Assembly (NCBI RefSeq): GCF_005222915.1
Contig: NZ_STFX01000015.1
Coordinates: 62,001-126,000 of the forward strand
DNA: 64,000 nt
Reading direction: 5' to 3'
From: Rhizobium sp. FKL33
GTDB lineage: Bacteria > Pseudomonadota > Alphaproteobacteria > Rhizobiales > Rhizobiaceae
Of this stretch, positions 45,390-55,526 are shown one piece after another. The notes under the pieces were generated by a model. The model ran no database searches. It saw only the letters and a list, made by a program, of their open reading frames with translations, and was not told where the DNA came from. Made by a program: the position numbers and the translations under genes. Numbering within the stretch: the stretch's first letter is position 1; every line of letters begins with the position of its first letter.

Positions 45390-46121
45390 ATGAAAAAACA
45401 GGACAGGCTCGACCGGTTGACGGCGATGATTTCGGAGCGGGGGATCGTGCATCTGAAGGATGCCGCCCGCGCCTTGGATGTGTCTGAAATGACCATCCGC
45501 CGCGATATCGCCGCCGAAACCGGGCGTTTCGCCTTTATCGGCGGCCACATCATGCCGGCCCAGGCGGTGGAGCCGGAGCAGCCTTATGAACTGGCCTCGG
45601 CCAGCGACCGCCACGCCTCTGCCAAGGAGCGCGCCTCCGCCCAGGCGCTGCCGCATATCCGCGCCGAGGACACGCTGTTCATCGATTGCGGCAGCACCAT
45701 GATGCATCTCGCCGATCTCCTGCCGGAAGATAGGCCGCTCACGGTCTGCTGCTACGCGCTCAACATCGCCGAACGGCTGGCGCGCAAGCCCAATGTCAGG
45801 CTGATCATGCTGGGCGGCGTCTACCATCCCGCCTCCGCGTCCTTCTCCGGTCCCGCAGCGCTGCAAACGCTGGATGAGCTTGGACTCAACGTCGCCTTTC
45901 TCTCGGCCGCCGGCCTCGAGGAGGGCCGGGGCGCGACCTGCGAGCATTTCCACGAAGCCGAGATCAAGAAGAAGGCGATGGCGGTCGCCGCACGCAGCAT
46001 CCTCATTCTCGACGACAGCAAGCTCGGCCGCATCCGGCCGGCCTTCTTCGCGCCGTCCGACGCTTTCGATGCGATCTATACCGAAAGCGGTCTCTACGCG
46101 CCGGAAGAGAATGGCGCTTGA
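45390..46121 (+). CDS. DeoR family transcriptional regulator
   Basis: A 243-aa regulator with an N-terminal helix-turn-helix (MKKQDRLDRLTAMISERG, then LDVSEMTIRRDIAAE) and a C-terminal DeoR sensor domain that binds sugar phosphates (DTLFIDCGSTMMHLADLL, LILDDSKLGR). It sits directly before deoC and the ALDH gene, so deoxyribose 5-phosphate or a related compound is the likely signal. A 36-bp dyad upstream and a related TGTGAAA element before deoC suggest that it controls itself and the module. Whether it represses or activates is unknown. Confidence 0.88.
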   Translation: MKKQDRLDRLTAMISERGIVHLKDAARALDVSEMTIRRDIAAETGRFAFIGGHIMPAQAVEPEQPYELASASDRHASAKERASAQALPHIRAEDTLFIDCGSTMMHLADLLPEDRPLTVCCYALNIAERLARKPNVRLIMLGGVYHPASASFSGPAALQTLDELGLNVAFLSAAGLEEGRGATCEHFHEAEIKKKAMAVAARSILILDDSKLGRIRPAFFAPSDAFDAIYTESGLYAPEENGA

Positions 46122-46137
46122 CCAAATCGCATTTTGG

Positions 46138-46152
46138 TGTGAAAGTAACACA
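46138..46152. promoter_or_regulatory. DeoR-type half-site pair before deoC
   Basis: TGTGAAAGTAACACA has the TGTGA half-site seen in the dyad at 45310-45345 and the identical TGTGAAA at 45351-45357. It lies between the regulator stop and the deoC start. Confidence 0.4.
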
Positions 46153-46204
46153 GAATGTAAAAAAGATAACATCTTGCCGGGAGGCTCTGGTGGAGACTGC
46201 AACA

Positions 46205-47191
46205 ATGGACAAGGCCGCTCAGGCCCATGCCGCCAATCATGGCTGGCCGAGAAATCCGGGCATGGAGCTCGATCTCGGCTGGGTCATGGACCAGCGGGTC
46301 AATCTTTCGGCCGGCGAACGGCGGGTGGCGAGCCTGCCGGGCCGCCGCACGGTCAAGAAGGAGGCGCAGGCTGCCTGGCTTCTGAAAGCGCTGACCTGCA
46401 TCGACCTGACGACGCTGAACGGCGACGACACCGCCGGCCGCGTGCGCCGTCTCTGCGCCAAGGCCGCCAATCCGGTGCGCCAGGATCTCTTGGACGCGAT
46501 CGGCATGGGCGACCGTCGCATCACCACCGGCGCCGTTTGCGTCTATCATCGCTTCGTGGCGACCGCCGTCGAGGCGCTGGAAGGCACGGGCATTCCGGTC
46601 GCCGCCGTCTCCACAGGCTTCCCCGCCGGTCTGTCGCCGCATGAGACCAAGGTCAAGGAAATCGAAGCCTCGGTCGCCGACGGCGCCAAGGAAATCGACA
46701 TCGTCATCACCCGCGAACATGTCCTGACCGGCAATTGGGAAGCGCTCTATCGCGAAATGCAGGACTATCGCGCTGCCTGCGGCGACGCCCATGTCAAGGC
46801 GATCCTGGCGACCGGCGATCTCAAGACGCTGCGCAACGTCGCCCGCGCCTCGATCGTCTGCATGATGGCCGGCGCCGATTTCATCAAGACCTCCACCGGC
46901 AAGGAAGGCGTCAACGCCACGCTTCTGGTGACGCTGACCATGATCCGCACCATCCGCGATTATTATGAGCGCACCGGCTACAAGGTCGGCTACAAGCCCG
47001 CCGGCGGCATTTCCGCCGCCAAGGATGTGCTGAACTACCAGTTCCTGATGAAGGAGGAGCTGGGCCGCGAATGGCTGGAGCCGGATCTGTTCCGCATCGG
47101 CGCCTCCAGCCTGCTCGCCGATATCGAGCGCCAGCTCGAACATCACGTCACCGGCGCCTATTCCGCCTTCGTCAGACATCCGATCGGTTGA
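46205..47191 (+). CDS. deoC: Deoxyribose-phosphate aldolase
   Basis: Splits 2-deoxyribose 5-phosphate into acetaldehyde and glyceraldehyde 3-phosphate. The 328-aa protein has the Schiff-base Lys in DFIKTSTGKEG, VKAILATGDLKTLRN upstream and VGYKPAGGIS for the phosphate. It belongs to the longer DeoC type, with about 80 extra N-terminal residues. The frame starts earlier at 46118, but GGAG 9 nt before the ATG at 46205 and homology favour the latter. It is followed by the ALDH gene, which could oxidise the acetaldehyde. Confidence 0.92.
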   Translation: MDKAAQAHAANHGWPRNPGMELDLGWVMDQRVNLSAGERRVASLPGRRTVKKEAQAAWLLKALTCIDLTTLNGDDTAGRVRRLCAKAANPVRQDLLDAIGMGDRRITTGAVCVYHRFVATAVEALEGTGIPVAAVSTGFPAGLSPHETKVKEIEASVADGAKEIDIVITREHVLTGNWEALYREMQDYRAACGDAHVKAILATGDLKTLRNVARASIVCMMAGADFIKTSTGKEGVNATLLVTLTMIRTIRDYYERTGYKVGYKPAGGISAAKDVLNYQFLMKEELGREWLEPDLFRIGASSLLADIERQLEHHVTGAYSAFVRHPIG

Positions 47192-47208
47192 TCGAGGAGC
47201 CGACTTCC

Positions 47209-49599
47209 ATGAGCAAATCCGTTTCAGATTATTTCGACGACATGTCCTACGGTCCCGCCCCCGAAGCCGACACCGAAGCCCGCGCCTGGCTGAAGCGCCA
47301 TGGCGCAACGTTTGGTCATTTCATCAATGGCGAATTCCGGGCGTCCGGCTCGGGCCGCATATTCGACACCTTCGAGCCCTCCACTGGCGCCAAACTCGCG
47401 ACCCTCGCCCATGGCGAGGTTGCCGATGTCGACGCCGCAGTCGCCGCCGCCCGCAAGGCGCAGATCGCCTGGGCCAAGCTGCCGGGTCATCAGCGCGCCC
47501 GCCATCTCTATGCGCTGGCGCGGATGATCCAGCGCCACGCCCGCCTGATCGCTGTGGTCGAGGCGATCGACAATGGCAAGCCTGTGCGCGAAACCCGCGA
47601 CATCGATGTGCCGCTCGCCGCCCGTCATTTCTACCACCACGCCGGCTGGGCGCAGCTGCAGGACAGCGAATTCGCCGATCAGCAGCCCATCGGCGTCATC
47701 GGCCAGATCATTCCCTGGAATTTTCCCTTCCTGATGCTGGCCTGGAAGGTGGCGCCCGCTCTGGCGCTCGGCAACACCGTGGTGCTGAAGCCCGCTGAAT
47801 TCACCTCGCTGACCGCGCTGTTGTTTGCCGAACTCGCCGCCGCCGCGGGCCTTCCCGCCGGCGTCCTCAATGTGGTGACCGGCGAGGGTGACACCGGCGC
47901 GCTGATCGTCGAACATCAGGGCGTCGACAAGATCGCCTTCACCGGCTCGACCGACGTGGGCCGCGTCATCCGCGAGCGCACCGCCGGCTCCGGCAAGTCG
48001 CTGACGCTGGAACTCGGCGGCAAGTCGCCCTTCATCGTCTTCGACGACGCCGATCTCGACGGCGCGGTGGAAGGCGTGGTTGACGCCATCTGGTTCAATC
48101 AGGGCCAGGTTTGCTGCGCCGGCTCGCGCATTCTGGTGCAGGAAGGCGTGGCGGATCGGTTCCATGCCAAGCTCAATCGTCGCCTGCAGACGTTGCGCGT
48201 CGGCCAGCCGCTCGACAAATGCATCGACATGGCGGCCATCGTCGCTCCCGTTCAGCTGGCGCGCATCGAAAAGCTGGTGAAGCAGGGCGTCGAGGAGGGC
48301 GGCACGCTCTACCAGTCCGATTGCGAACTTCCCGTTGGCGGCAGCTTCTTCCGCCCGACGCTGATCGCCAATGTGCAGCCGACTTCGATCGTCGCCACCG
48401 AAGAGATCTTCGGACCGGTGGCGGTGTCCATGACCTTCCGCACCCCGGATGAGGCTCTGCAGCTCGCCAACCATTCCCGCTACGGTCTCGCCGCCAGCGT
48501 CTGGAGTGAAACGATCGGGCTCGCGCTCAATGTCGCGGCGAAACTCTCGGCCGGTGTGGTCTGGGTCAACGCCACCAATATGTTCGACGCCTCCGCCGGC
48601 TTCGGCGGCAAGAAGGAATCGGGCTTTGGCCGCGAAGGCGGTCGCGAAGGCGCCTATGAATATCTAAAGCCCAAGGCCTGGGCCAACGCCAAGCTCCGGC
48701 CCGATACAACGACCCCGGCGCTCAAGACGACGCAGGGCGATTTCGCCGCACCCGTGATCGACCGCACCGCCAAATTGTTCATCGGCGGCAAGCAGGCGCG
48801 TCCTGACGGCAATTACAACCGTCCCATCCTTTCGCCCAAGGGCAAGGTCGTGGGCGAAGTCGGCGAGGGCAATCGCAAGGACATCCGCAATGCGGTCGCC
48901 GCTGCGCAGGCCGCCTCCGGCTGGTCCTCGGCTACGGCGCATAACCGCGCGCAGATCCTCTACTACATCGCCGAAAATCTCTCGGCCCGCGAGGACGAGT
49001 TCGCCGCCCGCATTGCCGCCCAAACCGGCCGCAGCGCGGCCTCCGCCAAGGCCGAAGTCGAGGCGTCGATCTCGCGTCTCTTCACCTATGGCGCCTGGGC
49101 CGACAAATATGAGGGCCTCATTCACACGCCGCCGCTGCGCGGCGTGGCGCTGGCCCTGCCGGAGCCGCAAGGCGTGACGGGCGTCATCTGCCCGCCGGAA
49201 GCTCCGCTTCTCAGCTTCATCTCGCTGGTTGCGCCGCTGATCGCCGTCGGCAATCGCGTTGTGGCCGTTCCCAGCGAAGTTCATCCGCTGTCGGCGACGG
49301 ACTTCTACTCCGTGCTCGAAACCTCGGATGTGCCCGCCGGCGTCGTCAATATCGTCACCGGCTCGGCCATGGAGCTCGGCAAGGCTCTGGCGACCCATAA
49401 TGATGTCGACGCGCTCTGGGCCTTCGGCTCGCCCGCGCTCGCCGCCATGGCCGAGAAGGCCTCCGCCGGCAATCTCAAACGCGTCTTCACCGATTACGGC
49501 AAGGCGATCGACTGGATGGATCCGGCGCAATCGGAAGGCCCGCTCTTCCTGCGCAAGGCGACCGACATCAAGAATGTCTGGATCCCCTACGGCGAATAA
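47209..49599 (+). CDS. Two-domain aldehyde dehydrogenase, ALDH16 type
   Basis: 796 aa: a complete aldehyde dehydrogenase (about 1-480) followed by a second, shortened ALDH-like domain (about 500-796). The first domain has GQIIPWNFPFLMLAWK, FTGSTDVGR, the general-base Glu in LELGGKSPF near 267 and the Cys in GQVCCAGSR near 301. The second has an NAD-fold-like part but no catalytic Cys motif. This fits ALDH16, whose bacterial members keep an active first domain. Beside deoC it should remove acetaldehyde, giving acetate with NAD+ reduction. The ATG follows GAGGAG. It ends in a good terminator. Confidence 0.88.
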   Translation: MSKSVSDYFDDMSYGPAPEADTEARAWLKRHGATFGHFINGEFRASGSGRIFDTFEPSTGAKLATLAHGEVADVDAAVAAARKAQIAWAKLPGHQRARHLYALARMIQRHARLIAVVEAIDNGKPVRETRDIDVPLAARHFYHHAGWAQLQDSEFADQQPIGVIGQIIPWNFPFLMLAWKVAPALALGNTVVLKPAEFTSLTALLFAELAAAAGLPAGVLNVVTGEGDTGALIVEHQGVDKIAFTGSTDVGRVIRERTAGSGKSLTLELGGKSPFIVFDDADLDGAVEGVVDAIWFNQGQVCCAGSRILVQEGVADRFHAKLNRRLQTLRVGQPLDKCIDMAAIVAPVQLARIEKLVKQGVEEGGTLYQSDCELPVGGSFFRPTLIANVQPTSIVATEEIFGPVAVSMTFRTPDEALQLANHSRYGLAASVWSETIGLALNVAAKLSAGVVWVNATNMFDASAGFGGKKESGFGREGGREGAYEYLKPKAWANAKLRPDTTTPALKTTQGDFAAPVIDRTAKLFIGGKQARPDGNYNRPILSPKGKVVGEVGEGNRKDIRNAVAAAQAASGWSSATAHNRAQILYYIAENLSAREDEFAARIAAQTGRSAASAKAEVEASISRLFTYGAWADKYEGLIHTPPLRGVALALPEPQGVTGVICPPEAPLLSFISLVAPLIAVGNRVVAVPSEVHPLSATDFYSVLETSDVPAGVVNIVTGSAMELGKALATHNDVDALWAFGSPALAAMAEKASAGNLKRVFTDYGKAIDWMDPAQSEGPLFLRKATDIKNVWIPYGE

Positions 49600-49619
49600 A
49601 CCGCGCCTTCTCTCCAATG

Positions 49620-49650
49620 AAGCCTCCGTTCGAAAGAGCGGGGGCTTTGT
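49620..49650 (+). terminator. Rho-independent terminator after the ALDH gene
   Basis: AAGCCTCCG pairs with CGGGGGCTT (one G-T pair) and is followed by TGTCGTTT. Confidence 0.65.
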
Positions 49651-49738
49651 CGTTTCCTGCCCCGCAAGGGCCGGAATTGCAGCCTTTCGGCGGCAAGAAC
49701 CTTTACATTTTTAGGCGTTCCATTGTATGCGCTCGCCC

Positions 49739-51559
<1,821 letters not shown>

Positions 51560-51578
51560 GTCACAAAATTAAAGCTTT

Positions 51579-51607
51579 GAGAACCTGAACAAATTTAGGT
51601 TCTCTTT
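51579..51607 (+). terminator. Rho-independent terminator after lepA
   Basis: GAGAACCT (51579-51586) and AGGTTCTC (51597-51604) form a perfect 8-bp stem around GAACAAATTT, followed by TTTAAG. Confidence 0.7.
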
Positions 51608-51660
51608 AAGATTTGACATTACGTTGCGTTGAGTAAGCTCCACAACTTGGGGACTCGACG

Positions 51661-52857
51661 ATGACCGTCGCGACACTGGATCAGATCGATCATGAACTGG
51701 CCGGCGGCTTCCGCTGGTTGCGCTTTGCGGACGCTCTGGAGCGTTCTTACGGGCGCGAATTCGCCGAAGCCCGCATCAAGCTGGCCATGTTCTGGGCTCT
51801 GGTCGGAACCTTCATTTACGATCTGGTCTATTTCGGCGACGTCACGATGATGCATGACGTCTTTCCGCAACTCGCTTTCGTGCGCTTCTGCATATTCACG
51901 CCCTACGCCTTCATCGCCGTCTGGCTGGTGCGTCGGCGGCCCACGGCGCTCAATTATGATCTGCTGGCGATCTCGGTCTGCGTTCTCGGCGGCTTCCTGC
52001 CGATGGCGGCGAGCGTTCCGAGCCAAAGCCCGCATTTCTTCGTCTACCAGAACGGCAATATCGCCACGCTCCTGTTCTTCGTGATCGCGCTTCAGCCGCG
52101 ATTTCCCGCCATCGTCATCGGTCTCGCGACGCTCTGCACGGTGCATTTCACGTTGATTCAGATGAATGGTTCGCTGGATGCGGTCGCCTTTTCCGGCGTG
52201 ATCACCTTTTTCGTCACCCTGGCGATTTTCCTGGCGCTCAGCGCCTATTTCATGGAGCGCAAGGACCGGCTGAATTTCCTCAACCGTTTGCGCGGCGAAC
52301 TGCTGCAGGCGGAACTGAGGCACCAGTCCGAGCGGGACGAATTGACCGGACTCTACAACAGGCGGTCCCTGAGCCGCATCGCAAAATCCGTATGGGAGCG
52401 GCCGGCAAGCACAGCCGTTTCCGTCATCATGCTCGATATCGACCATTTCAAGCTCTATAACGATGTGCACGGTCATGTCGAAGGCGACGCCTGCATCAGG
52501 CAGGTGAGCGCCTGCGTGGCGGAAGAGATCCGCGAATTGGGGGCCGCCTTTCGTTACGGCGGGGAGGAAATCCTTATCCTTCTGCCCGGATGCGATGGGA
52601 ATACCGCGCAGATGGTGGCCGAACAGCTTCGGCAGGTCATCGAGGCGTCGGCCGTCCCCCATCACGGACTGGCCGAAGGCGGCGTCGTCACCGCAAGCCT
52701 GGGCGTGTCGTCCGCGCAGAGCGGCTTGTTCAGCCTCGACGATCTTGTCAGAGCCGCCGACGCAGCTCTTTACGACGCAAAGCGCGGCGGTCGAAACATG
52801 GCCGCCTTCCGCAGGCCCGAACCGCAAGCGCAGGATCAATTGCGGCTGGCGGGCTGA
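51661..52857 (+). CDS. Membrane-bound diguanylate cyclase (GGDEF family)
   Basis: A 398-aa protein: six or so transmembrane helices (about 40-205), a coiled linker (RLNFLNRLRGELLQAELR) and a GGDEF domain (about 230-385). The active-site loop reads RYGGEEILI, so the last Phe of GG[D/E]EF is Ile; DHFKLYNDVHGH and the metal Asp in MLDIDHFK are kept. The usual RxxD inhibitory site five residues before the loop reads RELG, so product inhibition is probably lost. It should make cyclic di-GMP in response to an unknown signal. The nearby LapG-like protease gene could be part of such signalling, but no LapD is here. Confidence 0.87.
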   Translation: MTVATLDQIDHELAGGFRWLRFADALERSYGREFAEARIKLAMFWALVGTFIYDLVYFGDVTMMHDVFPQLAFVRFCIFTPYAFIAVWLVRRRPTALNYDLLAISVCVLGGFLPMAASVPSQSPHFFVYQNGNIATLLFFVIALQPRFPAIVIGLATLCTVHFTLIQMNGSLDAVAFSGVITFFVTLAIFLALSAYFMERKDRLNFLNRLRGELLQAELRHQSERDELTGLYNRRSLSRIAKSVWERPASTAVSVIMLDIDHFKLYNDVHGHVEGDACIRQVSACVAEEIRELGAAFRYGGEEILILLPGCDGNTAQMVAEQLRQVIEASAVPHHGLAEGGVVTASLGVSSAQSGLFSLDDLVRAADAALYDAKRGGRNMAAFRRPEPQAQDQLRLAG

Positions 52858-52860
52858 GCC

Positions 52861-54264
52861 TCAAAGCGCGCGGGCCATCTCCGTGATCACGTCGAAGGCC
52901 ATGTCGATATCGGCTTCGGTCGTGTCGAAACTGCCGGCCTGGAAGCGGATGGCGATCCGGCCCGCGACACGCGTCTGGGTGAGATAGATCCGGCCATCGG
53001 CGTTGATGGCGTTGACCAATGCGATGTTATGCGCATCGGGATCTTCCCCGCCTCTGTGTCGGAAGGAGAACAGCGACAGGATCGGCTCCGTCACCAGTTC
53101 GAAATCCTGTTCGGCCGCCAGTCGACGCGCCAGCTTTTCCGCCCAGGTCACGTGATTGACGATGACCGCGCGCAGGCCCGACAGGCCGTAATGTCGAAGC
53201 AGGAACCACAGTTTCAGCGCCCGGAAACGCCGGCCGAGCGGCACGGTCCATTCGGAATAATTGACGATGCCGTCGGCGCCATGGGTTTTCAGATATTCCG
53301 GCTGGATGGCCAGCGTGCGCACCTGCTCCTCCGGTCGGCGCAGGAACTGGATCGAGCAGTCGAACTGCGCGCCGAGCCATTTATGCGGATTGAAGACGAT
53401 GGAATCAGCCGTCTCGATGCCTGTCCATAGCATGCGATAATCGGGGCAGATCATCGCCGATCCCGCCCAGGCGGCGTCGACATGCAGATAGAGATCATGC
53501 TTGCGGGCGATCTCCGCCACCTCCGCGATGGGGTCGCAGGCCCCGATCGAGGTGCCGCCGGTGCAGGCGATGATCCCCGCCGGCAGCAGGCCGGCGGCCT
53601 TGTCTTCGAGGATCCGCGCTTCGAGCGCTGCCGGATCCATGCCGTGCAACGGACCCGTGACCGGAATGCGCACGAGGTTTTCCTCGCCCACGCCCGAAAT
53701 CCAGATAGCCCGGTCGATGGATGTGTGAACCTGGCTGGAGGCATAGATCCGCACGGCTTTTTGACCGGAAAGGCCCTTCGTATTGCCGGTCCAGCCGAGC
53801 GCACGCTCGCGCATGGTCAAGACCGCCGCGAGCGTCGCAGAGGAGGCGGAATCCTGGATGACGCCGGAAAAGCCCTCCGGCAGCCCGAGCGCCTGGCGCA
53901 TCCAGTCGATCACGCGGGTCTCGAGTTCTGTGGCGGCGGGCGAGGTCTGCCAGAGCATGCATTGCGCCGCCATGGCGGAGACCAGATATTCCGCGACGAC
54001 CGACACAGGGGCAGCATTGGCCGGGAAATAGGCGAAGAAGCGCGGATGCTGCCAATGCGTCATTCCGGGGAGGATCACCCGCTCGAAATCGGCGAAGATC
54101 GCTTCCATGGCCTCGCCAGTCTCCGGCGGCGATGGCGCGATCTCGGCGGCGATGGCTCCGGGGCTTGTCTGCGCCCGCACGGGGCGGTCGCGCAGGCTTT
54201 CCCGATAGTCTGCGCCCCAGTCGGCAGCCTTGCGCGACCATTGTTTGAAATCCTCACTGTTCAT
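52861..54264 (-). CDS. PLP-dependent group II amino-acid decarboxylase
   Basis: A 467-aa type-II decarboxylase of the aromatic amino acid decarboxylase family. The PLP Lys is in FNPHKWLGAQFDCS near residue 295, VDAAWAGSA holds the Asp that pairs with the pyridine nitrogen, and MTHWQHPRFFAYFPANA at the N-terminus is a family block. The substrate (tryptophan, phenylalanine, DOPA or other) cannot be fixed. The start at 54264 has AAGGAGGATGAG before it; an earlier ATG frame to 54318 is not conserved. It converges with the cyclase gene, 3 bp apart. Confidence 0.88.
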   Translation of the reverse strand: MNSEDFKQWSRKAADWGADYRESLRDRPVRAQTSPGAIAAEIAPSPPETGEAMEAIFADFERVILPGMTHWQHPRFFAYFPANAAPVSVVAEYLVSAMAAQCMLWQTSPAATELETRVIDWMRQALGLPEGFSGVIQDSASSATLAAVLTMRERALGWTGNTKGLSGQKAVRIYASSQVHTSIDRAIWISGVGEENLVRIPVTGPLHGMDPAALEARILEDKAAGLLPAGIIACTGGTSIGACDPIAEVAEIARKHDLYLHVDAAWAGSAMICPDYRMLWTGIETADSIVFNPHKWLGAQFDCSIQFLRRPEEQVRTLAIQPEYLKTHGADGIVNYSEWTVPLGRRFRALKLWFLLRHYGLSGLRAVIVNHVTWAEKLARRLAAEQDFELVTEPILSLFSFRHRGGEDPDAHNIALVNAINADGRIYLTQTRVAGRIAIRFQAGSFDTTEADIDMAFDVITEMARAL

Positions 54265-54348
54265 CTCATCCTCCTTCGTCCTCCGCGCTCTATAGCCGCA
54301 TTCACGAGCCCGCGCCACGGATTGACCAGCCTCACAATGGGCTATAGA

Positions 54349-54363
54349 TTAGAATAATTCTAA
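54349..54363. promoter_or_regulatory. Irr box (iron control element) upstream of mbfA
   Basis: TTAGAATAATTCTAA is a near-perfect dyad matching the Hyphomicrobiales Irr motif, ending 10 bp before the mbfA ATG. Irr is known to repress mbfA at low iron in Bradyrhizobium and Agrobacterium. Confidence 0.85.
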
Positions 54364-54373
54364 AGAGGTGGTT

Positions 54374-55357
54374 ATGCTCAACTCGTTCTTCCGTTCCCGC
54401 AAACGTCCCCTGGCCTCACTCTCGGAGCAGGAAGTGCTGGCGCTCGCCATTTCCAACGAGGAGGATGACGGCCGCATCTATCTCGCCTATGCCGATGCGC
54501 TCCGGCAGGACTATCCGCATTCCGCCAAGGTGTTCGAGGAAATGGCGGAGGAAGAGAGCCATCATCGTCAATTACTGATCGACCGGCATGTGGCGCGTTT
54601 CGGCCCGCGCATTCCGCTGGTGCGGCGCGAGCATGTGCGGGAGTTTCCCGAACGCAAGCCGGACTGGCTGATCGCACAACTGCCGATCGCCGAGGCGCGC
54701 CGTCAGGCCGAGGCCATGGAAATCTCCGCCCACCGCTTCTATCTCGAAGCTGCGGCCCGCGCCACGGACGCCGAAACCCGCAAACTCCTGGGCGACCTCG
54801 CACTCGCTGAAAAATCGCATGAAAGCCTCGCCCGTCGTCTCGGCGAAACCCATCTCTCCGAAGACGCGAGGGAAGAGGAGGAAGAAACGGCGCACAGGCA
54901 ATTCGTGCTGACCTGGGTGCAGCCCGGTCTCGCCGGCCTGATGGACGGTTCGGTCTCGACGCTCGCCCCGATCTTCGCCGCCGCCTTTGCGACCGGGGAC
55001 ACTACCCAGACTTTCCTTGTCGGCCTGTCCGCCTCCGTCGGCGCCGGCATTTCCATGGGATTTACGGAAGCCGCGCATGATGACGGGGTCATCTCGGGTC
55101 GCGGATCGCCGTGGAAGCGCGGTCTCGCCTCGGGCGTCATGACGGCGCTCGGCGGGCTGGGCCATGCGCTGCCCTATCTCATTCCGCATTTCGCCACGGC
55201 GACCGCGATCGCCATTGCCGTGGTGTTCGTCGAGCTCTGGGCGATCGCCTTCATCCAGAACCGTTATATGGAGACGCCCTTCTTCCGAGCCGTCCTGCAG
55301 GTCGTGCTGGGCGGGGGGCTGGTGCTGGCGGCCGGCATTTTGATCGGAAACGCCTGA
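54374..55357 (+). CDS. mbfA: Membrane-bound ferritin-like iron exporter MbfA
   Basis: A 327-aa fusion of an N-terminal ferritin-like/rubrerythrin domain (about 1-160) and a C-terminal VIT1/CCC1-type membrane domain (about 170-327, about five helices). Ferritin-like residues include FEEMAEEESHHRQLL and ALAEKSHESLARR. In Bradyrhizobium and Agrobacterium MbfA exports iron and protects against iron and peroxide stress. The ATG at 54374 follows AGAGGTGG, and an Irr box lies just upstream. The siderophore-interacting gene follows on the same strand after 169 bp of structured sequence. Confidence 0.92.
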   Translation: MLNSFFRSRKRPLASLSEQEVLALAISNEEDDGRIYLAYADALRQDYPHSAKVFEEMAEEESHHRQLLIDRHVARFGPRIPLVRREHVREFPERKPDWLIAQLPIAEARRQAEAMEISAHRFYLEAAARATDAETRKLLGDLALAEKSHESLARRLGETHLSEDAREEEEETAHRQFVLTWVQPGLAGLMDGSVSTLAPIFAAAFATGDTTQTFLVGLSASVGAGISMGFTEAAHDDGVISGRGSPWKRGLASGVMTALGGLGHALPYLIPHFATATAIAIAVVFVELWAIAFIQNRYMETPFFRAVLQVVLGGGLVLAAGILIGNA

Positions 55358-55374
55358 CGAATGATCTTGCCGAT

Positions 55375-55403
55375 ACAAAGTGGATGCACTATGTCCACTT
55401 TGT
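55375..55403. promoter_or_regulatory. Perfect 10-bp inverted repeat after mbfA
   Basis: ACAAAGTGGA (55375-55384) and TCCACTTTGT (55394-55403) with a 9-nt spacer, 17 bp after the mbfA stop. No T-run follows, so an operator for the downstream gene is at least as likely as a terminator. Confidence 0.5.
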
Positions 55404-55451
55404 CATCTGGCGGCGCCGTCGCCACGTAAGCGTTAACGTCACTCAACGCGC

Positions 55452-55522
55452 AAAGGACCGCGGGACACGTCTGGCGGATTTGCGCGCTGGCGCGTCTAAG
55501 GTCCTTTTTGTACCGAAAGGAC
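55452..55522 (+). promoter_or_regulatory. Candidate RNA switch over the ribosome binding site of the siderophore-interacting gene
   Basis: Three arms are present: AAAGGACC (55452-55459), GGTCCTTT (55500-55507) and AAAGGAC (55516-55522). The middle arm can pair with the first (8 bp) or with the third (7 bp, loop TTGTACCG). The third arm contains the ribosome binding site AAAGGA, 5 nt before the ATG. The two pairings exclude each other, as in translational riboswitches. A small CGCG/CGCG stem lies between arms one and two. Confidence 0.45.
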
Positions 55523-55526
55523 AGAC

